Source of the DNA: Candidatus Moraniibacteriota bacterium
Lineage (GTDB): Bacteria; Patescibacteriota; Minisyncoccia; Moranbacterales; UBA1568
Length of the DNA stretch: 18,477 nucleotides
Reading direction: 5' to 3'
Assembly (NCBI GenBank): GCA_023261685.1
Contig: JAHFOM010000014.1
Coordinates: 1-18,477 of the forward strand
Positions 1 to 6,876 of this stretch are shown here, piece by piece; positions within the stretch are counted from its first letter, which is position 1; each line of letters opens with the position of its first letter. Below the pieces are notes generated by a model, which did no database searches, was not told the origin of the DNA, and saw only the letters and a list, made by a program, of their open reading frames with translations. The translations under genes were made by a program, and so were the position numbers.

Positions 1-566
1 TGATAGCACACAAAGGCGTCCATTATCTCATCAAGGCGTGGAAAGAGCTTGAGGATACCAATAAAGTACCGAATAATTTCAGACTGGTGATCGTCGGCGC
101 GTCGGTCAACAACGAAGAGTATGCCGAATTTCTCGAACTTTTGGCGCGTGGCCGTGGGAATATTCTTTTGGTCGGTGAACAGACCGGCAAAGTCCTTGAA
201 GAATTGTTTTCACACGCGTATCTGTTCGTCCAGCCGTCGGAGGATGAGGGATTGTCGCTGGCGCTCTTGGAAGCGATGGGACATGGCCTGATGCCGATCG
301 TCAGCGATATTCCGGCGAACCGGGAAGCGATTGCCAATACGGGGGCATTTTTTCCGAGCAAGGATGTCGATGGATTGAAACAAGAATTGGCGTACTTCAT
401 CAATCGTTCCGATGAGGTTTCGGCGCTTGGAAGGGCGGCACAAGAACGTGTGAGAGCTCGTTATAGTTGGGACGCCATCGCGCGACGCACTCTCGAAGTG
501 TACGAGGATGCAGCGCATCAATACAGTGATATGAAAGAACGCTATGCTGCATACCGTACGAAGTAA
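1..566 (+). CDS. Glycosyltransferase family 4 (GT1 superfamily), C-terminal part
   Basis: The 5' end lies outside the window; the frame is open from base 3 and stops with TAA at 564-566. The visible ~187 residues are the nucleotide-sugar-binding half of a GT-B fold. It opens with HKGVHYLIKAW, the usual 'KG...L..A' motif at the start of the Glycos_transf_1 domain, continues with a beta strand RLVIVGA, and carries the EX7E-type motif EDEGLSLALLEAMG followed by PIVSDIPANREAI. This family transfers a sugar from a nucleotide-sugar donor at the cytoplasmic face of the membrane during polysaccharide or glycolipid assembly. The acceptor cannot be told from sequence. The next gene starts inside its last 23 bases, so the two are probably translationally coupled within a surface-polysaccharide operon. 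Confidence 0.9.
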   Translation, partial: IAHKGVHYLIKAWKELEDTNKVPNNFRLVIVGASVNNEEYAEFLELLARGRGNILLVGEQTGKVLEELFSHAYLFVQPSEDEGLSLALLEAMGHGLMPIVSDIPANREAIANTGAFFPSKDVDGLKQELAYFINRSDEVSALGRAAQERVRARYSWDAIARRTLEVYEDAAHQYSDMKERYAAYRTK

Positions 567-1647
567 ATTTTTTCTGGCACCTCTCTTCAAGCGAGCCTTT
601 GTCGTCGCGTTCGTCTTTGTCGCGTTCGCATCCGGATTGTTCTGGTTGGATTTTTTTCGCGGGTACCACGCGGATGTGACGGTGCTCATCATCGCTCAGC
701 CCGGGATGCCTGAGACTTCAGAGGACGTGGCAGAAAACGCGGTGGAGCTGACGCAGACACTGGCTTTCTATGAGCGCGTGCTGGCAGATAATGATCTTAT
801 CGACGATGATTTCGAAGGATATGCTCCCGACGCGCGCAAGACCGAGTGGCATAAAAAAGTCTCCGTCAAACGCCAAGGAGAGAGCGGAGTGCTTCTGATA
901 CGGGCACAGGGCGATACGCCGGAACAGGCGAAGCGCCTGGCGAAGCAGACGGCCCAGACACTTTTCACGGTTGCCGGATTTTATTACGATGTGAAGACGG
1001 AGATCGATATGCGGATCATCGACGGACCGCTGGCCGCGTACGCATTGGACAGGCCATTTCTTTTCGTGATGACGAGCATTCTTTCCGGATTGATGTTGAC
1101 GGGAATATTTTTCTTGCTTTTGCAAGTCGTGCCGGCGATTTTCAGTCGGCGCGCTCGGAGGATTACTGCTGGAGAGAGAGCTCCTGTGGTAGAGAGGGCA
1201 CATCCCGAGTTTGCCGTAGGAGAAGCGGTACCGTGGATCGATCCCAAGAAATTCATTCCTTCGAGACCGCAAGCGCTTTCTTTCGAAAATATGTTTCAGC
1301 ACACTATCCGGCCCGTTTCGATGGTGGAACATCCCTCAGTCGCGCATGCTCCCGCTCCGGTCAATCTGCCAACGGTCGAAAATGAAAAAACACTGCCGAT
1401 GATGGTGGATGAAGCCGACCTTCCGTTCACTTTTGAACATCCGACTGAAGAACAGTCACAAGAGCCAACAGTGGAAAAGAAACAGGATAGTCCGCTGGAT
1501 TTTCCGGTACGAGGTGAGCATGCGATAGAGCCGTTGCCGATTGTTTCGAGTGCTACTCCGTCGGTTTTGGCTGATCGTGAGAGAGGAGAACCGACAGTCG
1601 AAGAATATAAACGCCGTCTCAACGCGCTGTTATCCGGGGGCCGATAA
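544..1647 (+). CDS. Wzz-like two-TM membrane protein (possible polysaccharide co-polymerase)
   Basis: A 367-residue protein. TM1 spans about residues 18-38, an extracytoplasmic segment runs 39-170, and TM2 spans about 171-200. A cytoplasmic tail of about 165 residues is rich in Pro and Glu and looks disordered. Two TMs flanking an external domain with helical stretches (ENAVELTQTLAFYERVL; TPEQAKRLAKQTAQ) is the arrangement of Wzz/GumC chain-length regulators. Here the external domain is only ~130 residues, shorter than typical Wzz, and no clear Pro-rich TM2 signature is seen, so the family is inferred from layout and neighbours. The tail ends in a compact motif, VEEYKRRLNALLSGG, which may be a docking peptide. 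The ATG at 544 overlaps the glycosyltransferase by 23 bases with GAAAGAA just upstream. No tyrosine kinase domain is attached. Confidence 0.6.
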   Translation: MLHTVRSKFFLAPLFKRAFVVAFVFVAFASGLFWLDFFRGYHADVTVLIIAQPGMPETSEDVAENAVELTQTLAFYERVLADNDLIDDDFEGYAPDARKTEWHKKVSVKRQGESGVLLIRAQGDTPEQAKRLAKQTAQTLFTVAGFYYDVKTEIDMRIIDGPLAAYALDRPFLFVMTSILSGLMLTGIFFLLLQVVPAIFSRRARRITAGERAPVVERAHPEFAVGEAVPWIDPKKFIPSRPQALSFENMFQHTIRPVSMVEHPSVAHAPAPVNLPTVENEKTLPMMVDEADLPFTFEHPTEEQSQEPTVEKKQDSPLDFPVRGEHAIEPLPIVSSATPSVLADRERGEPTVEEYKRRLNALLSGGR

Positions 1648-1685
1648 TCCTTCATGCTTGGAAGTCCGTCTTTCAAAAGTATCTT

Positions 1686-3056
1686 ATGAAAAAATATTCG
1701 ACAAAGTTTTGGATCGCATTCGTTCTCGGAGCATTCGTCTTCCTGTTCGGTTGGTTCGTATTCTGGGAGGTCAGGCATCAGGGACTCGACAGTCTCAAGC
1801 GTCTGCTCGGATGGATGCCTTTCAAGGAAGAAACCAGAACTGATCTGGAGACCGTCATCACGCTGGCTGATGCCTTGCTGTACACGGAAGGCCAGGAAAA
1901 AGTATTTCTGATTCTTTTCCAGAATAATCTTGAGCTCCGTCCGGGGGGCGGCTTTATCGGGTCATTCGGGATTCTCAAAGTTCGCGACGGGGAGTTGCTT
2001 GATCTGGCGGTGCATGATACCGGTAATTTTGATGGGCGTATTCCGAGCACGATCGAGCCGCCGTATCCGATGCGAGAAACCTTGAACATAGATTCTTGGA
2101 AGTTTCGCGACTCAAATTATTCTCCGGATTTCGCGGAAAATGCCAAATGGGCGGAAGAATTTTATCGGATGGGCAACGGGACAGAAACCTTCGATGGCGT
2201 CGTCGCGGTGACCGCCAATGTGCTCACATCATTTTTGAAGGTTATCGGTCCAGTAGAGATCGATGGTTTTCCCGGTACGTATAGCGCGGACAATGCCATT
2301 CTCGATCTCGAGTATCAGGTGGAACAAGGTTATCTCAAGCAGGGTATCGATTTCGGCGAGCGCAAGTCTGTGATGGGTATACTCGGAGTGGAAATTCTCA
2401 AGCGAGTGAAAGACTTGTCGCTGACGAAAAAGTACGAATTGTTTCAGACCGTCATTGATGATCTGCATCAGAAAGATATCCAGCTTCTCTTCGATGATGA
2501 AGCGCTGCAGCAACAAGTCGCTCTGGCGCACTGGGATGGCACGTTCGATGCCGCTTGGCGGGATGACTATCTTTTTGCCGTCGATGCCAATCTGAATTCT
2601 TTCAAGAGCGATTATTTCGTGAAACGCTCGTATGCCTACACGGTTGATCTCTCAAAAGAAAAACCGCAGGCGACGCTTGCGATCACTTATAAACACACGG
2701 CCACTGCCCGGGACTGGTTTACCAAGGATTATCAGACGTTTCTCCGTGTCTATGTTCCGGCAGACAGTTATCTAACTACGGTCACCGGTGCGGCCAAAGA
2801 TCCCGTGTATGGGACATTGTTTGGCAAGAAGTACTTCGGTGTTTTGGTACATATACCGCTTGGTACGGAGAAAACCGTGACGTTTTCCTATACGCTTCCA
2901 GAAACCATCGAGCGTGAGTGGTATGATATGAAAATACAGAAGCAGCCTGGATTGAATGATGTCCCAGTTACCGTGACGGTCATCAAGCAGGATGGCTCCA
3001 AAGAAACGAAGAGCTTCGTGTTGAATCGCGATACGACGCTCGGCGAATTGGAATAA
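1686..3056 (+). CDS. DUF4012 domain protein, membrane-anchored
   Basis: A 456-residue protein with an N-terminal anchor (TM about residues 9-28) and a large external domain. DUF4012 hallmarks are clear: NNLELRPGGGFIGSFG at 80-95, then DSNYSPDFAENAKWAEEFY near 142-160, DGVVAV with a conserved 'GPVEI' near 188-192, and 'DANLNSFKSDYFVKRS' further on. DUF4012 proteins are common in CPR and actinobacterial polysaccharide clusters. The biochemical role is not established; resemblance of parts of it to LytR-CpsA-Psr-type surface enzymes has been discussed but cannot be confirmed here. It follows the Wzz-like gene by 38 bases and is closed by a terminator at 3100-3129, so it is probably the last gene of this operon. 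The ATG at 1686 lacks a strong Shine-Dalgarno sequence. Confidence 0.88.
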   Translation: MKKYSTKFWIAFVLGAFVFLFGWFVFWEVRHQGLDSLKRLLGWMPFKEETRTDLETVITLADALLYTEGQEKVFLILFQNNLELRPGGGFIGSFGILKVRDGELLDLAVHDTGNFDGRIPSTIEPPYPMRETLNIDSWKFRDSNYSPDFAENAKWAEEFYRMGNGTETFDGVVAVTANVLTSFLKVIGPVEIDGFPGTYSADNAILDLEYQVEQGYLKQGIDFGERKSVMGILGVEILKRVKDLSLTKKYELFQTVIDDLHQKDIQLLFDDEALQQQVALAHWDGTFDAAWRDDYLFAVDANLNSFKSDYFVKRSYAYTVDLSKEKPQATLAITYKHTATARDWFTKDYQTFLRVYVPADSYLTTVTGAAKDPVYGTLFGKKYFGVLVHIPLGTEKTVTFSYTLPETIEREWYDMKIQKQPGLNDVPVTVTVIKQDGSKETKSFVLNRDTTLGELE

Positions 3057-3099
3057 ATGTTGTTTTGCATGTGCGTCCCATGGAATTGAAGATTGAAGC

Positions 3100-3129
3100 C
3101 GCCCTGTAGAAGGGCGCTTTTCTCTTTTT
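3100..3129 (+). terminator. Rho-independent terminator after the DUF4012 gene
   Basis: Six-base stem CGCCCT (3100-3105) with AGGGCG (3111-3116), loop GTAGA, followed by a T-rich run CTTTTCTCTTTTT. It ends the polysaccharide operon and separates it from the repeat-protein gene. Confidence 0.8.
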
Positions 3130-3143
3130 AGAGAGGTATTTTG

Positions 3144-3208
3144 TGGTACAATGTAGCTGGTGAGAAGGGCATTGACTCGCGAAACATATTTGCGGGTTAT
3201 GATATACT
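3144..3208 (+). promoter_or_regulatory. Candidate promoter(s) for the repeat-protein gene
   Basis: Two candidates lie between the terminator and the ATG at 3240. One is an extended -10, TG-G-TACAAT, at 3144-3152. The other pairs TTGACT (3172-3177) with TATGAT (3198-3203, spacing 20) or the overlapping TATACT (3203-3208). TATACT recurs upstream of other genes in this window. Which one is used cannot be decided by eye. Confidence 0.4.
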
Positions 3209-3239
3209 TGAGGCATTAAAGGGATTATGCACCGCACAT

Positions 3240-4859
3240 ATGCAATTTGAAAACAGGCCTCTCAACAATGTACCAGATGCGTCATTGGAGGCTTTGAAAG
3301 AAACCTATAAACGAAGACTACAGGCTATTTTAGAAAAACAGCTGACCGTTGAAAATATTGAAACATTCGCGGATGAGGCTCTTGCTGAAACAGTCCAACT
3401 GATTGATGATATTTTGATTCAATATAAAAACAATCCTGAATTTAAGGGTAACATGGCTTTTGATACTCAAAAACAGGAAGATGAGGCTTTTGCATTACTT
3501 GGTTTGATGGATGTCCAGGAAATTTTGCAATCTATCATTGCAGTGAGAGATAGTATAGATGCTCTGAAAACATACATACAGACAAATGCGGAAAACATAG
3601 ATTCAATCATTACACCGCCACAGCCAGACTACAGTACTGAAGCCATAGAAGGAGCCGGTCGTTTTGAAAGAAAAATTTTTCCACGGCTTTTGACGCTGCT
3701 GTATATTCTTGAGCATGATTTTGATATACCGCCGACAGATGTGCACATTACACAAGGTGCTGTTACTCCCAAAATGATACGCGCGACTCCGTATGTACGA
3801 GTAGAAATACCAGACCTGAATCGCGCAATGTATATTTGTGACGAAGAAGGCAACGTGAGCTATGTGTTTGACACGGCGAAGCTACGAGATGCAGGACTCA
3901 CTTTTGAAGTAATTGATGTAGACAATAAAAGAGACAAAAATGCACTGATTGCATATTATCCCGGTATTGGTATGAGAATCATACAAACTAAAAACTGGAG
4001 AGAAAATGTAGCTACAGTACTGGGAGAAGCAATACTGACAGTGAAAGCTGGGATTCCTGAAGAACGTGAGGCAGAAGAGAGGGAAAAGGTGTCAGAGTTT
4101 AAGGAAAGGATAAAATTTTTGCCTTTTGGCGATTTTCAGACTGAAGTGAGAAGTGTATATCATGGGCAAGGAGATGTTTACAGATGGTATAAAAAAGAAC
4201 GGAAAAAACATTCTGGTTGGCCATCTGCTCCAGAACAAATGTACAAAAATAAAGGTTGGGAAGGACTTTCTGAACTTGTGGGAAGAGAAAATTTCATGAA
4301 AAAAGAGTGGTTATCTTTTATAGATTTTCAGACTGAAGTGAGCAGTGTATATACAGGGCAAGGAAATGTCCAGAAATGGTATCATGAAGAACGAAAAAAA
4401 CATTCTGATTGGCCATATCATCCACAGGAAACATACAAAAATAAAGGTTGGGAGGGATTTTCTGAACTTGTTGGGAAAGAAAACCCATTTAAAAAAGACT
4501 ATCTGATATTTTTAGAGTTTCAAACCGAGGTGAGAAGTGTATATCCGGGGCAAGGAGATGTTTACGAATGGTATAAAAAAGAACGAAAAAAACATTCTGG
4601 TTGGCCATCTGCTCCAGAACAAATGTACAAAAATAAAGGTTGGAAAGGCTGGTCTGAACTTGTGGGAAGAGAAAAGAAAAACTTCTCTCCATTTTTAAAG
4701 TTTCAAACCGAGGTGAGAAGTGTATATCCGGGGCAAGGGAATGTTTATAAATGGTATTGGGAAGAACAAAAAAATCATCATGATTGGCCATCTGCTCCAG
4801 ATCAAATGTACAAAAATAAAGGCTGGGAGGGATGGCCACAGCTTGTTGGAAAGAAATAA
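3240..4859 (+). CDS. Unknown protein with four C-terminal integrase-type repeats
   Basis: ATG at 3240 is chosen; an in-frame TTG at 3141 would lie before the likely promoter. The product is 539 residues. Residues 1-298 are mixed helical and acidic and I do not recognise them; a later part reads like a small alpha/beta domain (YVRVEIPDLNRAMYICDEEG, then YVFD). Residues 299-539 hold four units of 64, 64, 61 and 52 residues with the pattern FQTEVxSVYxGQGxVxxWY, then WPxxPxxxYKNKGWxGxxxLVG. The WPxxP...YKxxGWxGW...LG pattern resembles the phage-integrase repeat unit (PF14882-like), found in some phage and algal integrases and in standalone proteins. No tyrosine recombinase catalytic residues (R...HxxR...Y) are seen. 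Base composition is clearly more AT-rich than the flanking genes, and it sits alone between a terminator and trmD, so recent acquisition is likely. Nucleic-acid binding is only a guess from the repeat. Confidence 0.75.
   Translation: MQFENRPLNNVPDASLEALKETYKRRLQAILEKQLTVENIETFADEALAETVQLIDDILIQYKNNPEFKGNMAFDTQKQEDEAFALLGLMDVQEILQSIIAVRDSIDALKTYIQTNAENIDSIITPPQPDYSTEAIEGAGRFERKIFPRLLTLLYILEHDFDIPPTDVHITQGAVTPKMIRATPYVRVEIPDLNRAMYICDEEGNVSYVFDTAKLRDAGLTFEVIDVDNKRDKNALIAYYPGIGMRIIQTKNWRENVATVLGEAILTVKAGIPEEREAEEREKVSEFKERIKFLPFGDFQTEVRSVYHGQGDVYRWYKKERKKHSGWPSAPEQMYKNKGWEGLSELVGRENFMKKEWLSFIDFQTEVSSVYTGQGNVQKWYHEERKKHSDWPYHPQETYKNKGWEGFSELVGKENPFKKDYLIFLEFQTEVRSVYPGQGDVYEWYKKERKKHSGWPSAPEQMYKNKGWKGWSELVGREKKNFSPFLKFQTEVRSVYPGQGNVYKWYWEEQKNHHDWPSAPDQMYKNKGWEGWPQLVGKK
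4134..4856 (+). repeat. Four tandem in-frame repeat units (~190 bp) within the integrase-repeat gene
   Basis: Units begin at 4134, 4326, 4518 and 4701 (periods 192, 192 and 183 bases). Similarity is high at DNA level as well as protein level, so the copies arose or were homogenised recently. Units 1 and 3 share almost identical sequence across their second half (about 4180-4310 against 4564-4674), while units 3 and 4 share the identical opening TTTCAAACCGAGGTGAGAAG and units 1 and 2 share a different opening, TTTCAGACTGAAGTGAG. Confidence 0.95.
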
Positions 4860-4895
4860 ACAACGCTCTAGAATCTAACAATTAATCTCTGCAGG

Positions 4896-5585
4896 ATGCG
4901 TTTCGACATCATCTCCATTTTTCCAGAAAGTTTCACGACATACTTTGGTGTCTCGATTTTGAAGCGCGCGGAGGAAGATGGGCTGATCGAGATTCATACG
5001 CACAATTTGCGGGATTTCGCTCATGATAAGCACAAGACCGTGGATGATACGCCGTATGGCGGGGGGGCGGGGATGGTGCTCAAAGTTGAGCCTTTGGCGG
5101 AAGCGATTGAAGCAGTCAACAGTCAACAGCCAACAGATAACAAAAAATTGAAGACGAGGACAATTTTGTTTTCTGCCAAGGGGAAGACGTTCACACAGGC
5201 AGACGCGCGGCGCTTGGCAGAATACGATCGGTTGATCTTGGTGTGCGGGCGTTATGAAGGCATCGATGAGCGCGTGGCAGAGCACTTTGTGGATGAAGAA
5301 CTGTCTATCGGCGACTATGTGTTGACCGGAGGCGAACTGCCGGCGATGGTGGTCGTGGATGCGGTTGCTCGCCTGATTCCCGGAGTGCTTGGCAACAGCG
5401 AAAGCATCGAGACAGAATCGCATTCGGAGGAGGGCATCGTCGAATACCCGCAGTACACCAAACCGGAAATATTTCGCGGTATGCGCGTTCCGGAAATTCT
5501 CTTGTCCGGACATCACGCGGAGATCGCCAAGTGGAGGAAGGAGCAGTCTGAGAGAATAAGTAAGAAGAGAAGAGGGGATGAATAA
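4896..5585 (+). CDS. trmD: tRNA (guanine37-N1)-methyltransferase
   Basis: TrmD methylates G37 of tRNAs that read CNN codons, using SAM, and prevents +1 frameshifting. The 229-residue product has the family start MRFDIISIFPESF, the YGGGAGM loop (54-60), and the trefoil-knot SAM site CGRYEGIDERV (117-127) and SIGDYVLTGGELPAM (137-151). It ends with SGHHAEIAKWR. The region equivalent to the catalytic Asp169 of E. coli reads SIETESHSEEG, apparently with Glu174 there; the alignment is by eye. Residues 74-82 (NSQQPTDNK) are a short low-complexity insert in a variable surface region, encoded by a heptamer repeat that recurs in secA and upstream of murC. The gene is not in the usual rpsP-rimM-trmD-rplS context; it sits between the AT-rich repeat gene and the cell-wall cluster. 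GCAGG lies directly before the ATG, too close for ideal spacing. Confidence 0.95.
   Translation: MRFDIISIFPESFTTYFGVSILKRAEEDGLIEIHTHNLRDFAHDKHKTVDDTPYGGGAGMVLKVEPLAEAIEAVNSQQPTDNKKLKTRTILFSAKGKTFTQADARRLAEYDRLILVCGRYEGIDERVAEHFVDEELSIGDYVLTGGELPAMVVVDAVARLIPGVLGNSESIETESHSEEGIVEYPQYTKPEIFRGMRVPEILLSGHHAEIAKWRKEQSERISKKRRGDE
5114..5148 (+). repeat. Heptamer array (AGYYAAC type) inside trmD
   Basis: Consecutive 7-base units start at 5114 (AGTCAAC), 5121 (same), 5128 (AGCCAAC) and 5135 (AGATAAC), ending with AAAAAAT at 5142. The first base of the array is codon position 3, so it is translated as V-N-S-Q-Q-P-T-D-N. The same heptamer and the same AAAAAAT end occur after murG at 7999-8047. Confidence 0.85.
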
Positions 5586-5587
5586 GA

Positions 5588-5693
5588 TTTTCAATGCTTA
5601 ATGTTCAATTTTTAAACAATTTCCAATAACCGAATTTTGAAATTAGAAAATTACTACATTGTTTTGAAATTAGAAATTGAAAATTAGAAATTG
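5588..5693 (+). repeat. Opposed heptamer arrays filling the trmD-ftsW junction
   Basis: The left array (5588-5615) reads TTTTCAA, then at 5595 TGCTTAA, at 5602 TGTTCAA, at 5609 TTTTTAA. The right array holds GAAATTA at 5639, then from 5666 units GAAATTA, at 5673 GAAATTG, at 5680 AAAATTA and at 5687 GAAATTG. Read on the opposite strand, the left units become TTRRAMA-type heptamers, matching the right array in another phase (TTAGAAA/TTGAAAA). The arrays are thus inverted relative to each other. The block starts 2 bases after the trmD stop and ends 8 bases before the ftsW ATG, leaving no room for an ordinary Shine-Dalgarno sequence. Confidence 0.75.
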
Positions 5694-5701
5694 CTATTGA
5701 T

Positions 5702-6805
5702 ATGCCTTCCAAATCCATCGATAGAAAATTGCTTTTAGTCGTTCTCATTCTGCTGGGTATCGGACTCCTGATGATCGCGAGCGCGGGGGTCTTTTACGGC
5801 CGGGCTCGTTTTGATGATGCCTACTATTTTTTCAAGCAGCAGCTTCTGGGCCTTTCTGTCGGACTGATACTGCTCTATGTATTTCAGAAAATAGATTATC
5901 ACATCTGGCAACGTTTCGTGATGCCGATATTTTTCCTCGCGCTGGGGTTGCTCGTGCTGGTCTTCGTGCCGGGTGTCGGTACGACGGTCTATGGCGCCGC
6001 GCGCTGGGTGGAGATCGGTCCGTTTTCTTTTCAGCCGTCGGAAGTGATGAAGCTCTCCATTATTCTCTACCTTGCCGCATGGCTTTCTAAAAAGGGTCGG
6101 GCAAAGTCTGCCGACTTCTTCGAGGGGTTGGTGCCATTTCTCGCGGTTCTTTCTATTGTCGGGTTTTTGATTATCAAACAGCCGGATACCGGAACGCTGG
6201 GGCTTATCTTCCTCATCGCCCTCTCTATTTTTTTCGCTTCCGGCGCCAATCTTTCACATATCCTCTCGCTTTTTCTGGGAGGATTGGCCTTTCTCTTCAT
6301 TCTTATCAGGCTGGCACCGTACCGGATGCAGCGCTTTTTGGTGTTTATCAATCCGGAGCACGACCCTCAGGGATCGGGATACCAGATGACACAGGCCTTG
6401 ATTGCTATCGGATCGGGCGGGATTTTCGGTGCGGGTCTCGGGCAGAGCCGGCAGAAATTCAATTATCTTCCCGAGCCGGTGACCGACTCTATCTTTGCTG
6501 TTCTTGGAGAAGAATTCGGTCTGATCGGCACGGTCGTCATCGTCTCGCTGTTTCTCTTTGTCGCGTGGCGGGGGTTTGTCATCGCTTCACGTGTGCCGGA
6601 TGAATTCGGTAAGCTCGTCGCTGTCGGTATCATGTCGTGGATTGTTTTTCAGGCGCTCATCAATATGTCAGCCATCAGCGGGTTGATTCCTCTGACGGGT
6701 ATTCCTCTGCCGTTTATCAGTTATGGCGGCACTTCGCTGGCGGTACTTTTGGCAGCGGTAGGTATCTTGCTTAATATAAGCAAACATTCTACACTAAAAA
6801 CATAA
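5702..6805 (+). CDS. ftsW: Septal peptidoglycan glycosyltransferase FtsW (SEDS family)
   Basis: A SEDS polymerase that joins lipid II into glycan strands, normally with a partner class B PBP at the septum. The 367-residue product is almost entirely hydrophobic, consistent with about ten TM helices. SEDS motifs: ARWVEIGPFSFQPSE (100-114), INPEHDPQGSGYQ (216-228), LPEPVTDSIFAVLGEEFGLIG (256-276) with Asp262 matching the essential Asp297 of E. coli FtsW, and TGIPLPFISYGG (332-343). The 'TD.IFAVLGEE' wording and position just before murG favour FtsW over RodA, though in a reduced genome one protein could serve both roles. The ATG at 5702 is preceded by a heptamer array and has no Shine-Dalgarno sequence. 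No partner PBP is in the window. Confidence 0.93.
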   Translation: MPSKSIDRKLLLVVLILLGIGLLMIASAGVFYGRARFDDAYYFFKQQLLGLSVGLILLYVFQKIDYHIWQRFVMPIFFLALGLLVLVFVPGVGTTVYGAARWVEIGPFSFQPSEVMKLSIILYLAAWLSKKGRAKSADFFEGLVPFLAVLSIVGFLIIKQPDTGTLGLIFLIALSIFFASGANLSHILSLFLGGLAFLFILIRLAPYRMQRFLVFINPEHDPQGSGYQMTQALIAIGSGGIFGAGLGQSRQKFNYLPEPVTDSIFAVLGEEFGLIGTVVIVSLFLFVAWRGFVIASRVPDEFGKLVAVGIMSWIVFQALINMSAISGLIPLTGIPLPFISYGGTSLAVLLAAVGILLNISKHSTLKT

Positions 6806-6868
6806 AGTAGGGTTTAGGGTAGAGTTCTCTGCTTTCATCACTAGCCCCTAATCCCTCAATCCTTTACC
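6804..6868 (+). repeat. Opposed heptamer arrays filling the ftsW-murG junction
   Basis: The left array reads AAAGTAG (6804), GGTTTAG (6811) and GGTAGAG (6818). The right array reads CTAGCCC (6841), CTAATCC (6848), CTCAATC (6855) and CTTTACC (6862), which on the opposite strand are GGTAAAG, GATTGAG, GGATTAG and GGGCTAG, i.e. the same GGNNNAG pattern inverted. The left array begins within the ftsW stop codon, and the right array ends 8 bases before the murG ATG. Confidence 0.7.
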
Positions 6869-6876
6869 TTGATCTT

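Noticed and set aside
3141..3239. TTG start 33 codons upstream for the repeat-protein gene
   Set aside because: The segment overlaps the likely promoters and its translation looks like non-coding sequence.
4875..5594. Minus-strand open frame of 239 codons covering trmD
   Set aside because: Antisense to a clearly identified gene, and its translation shows no family features.
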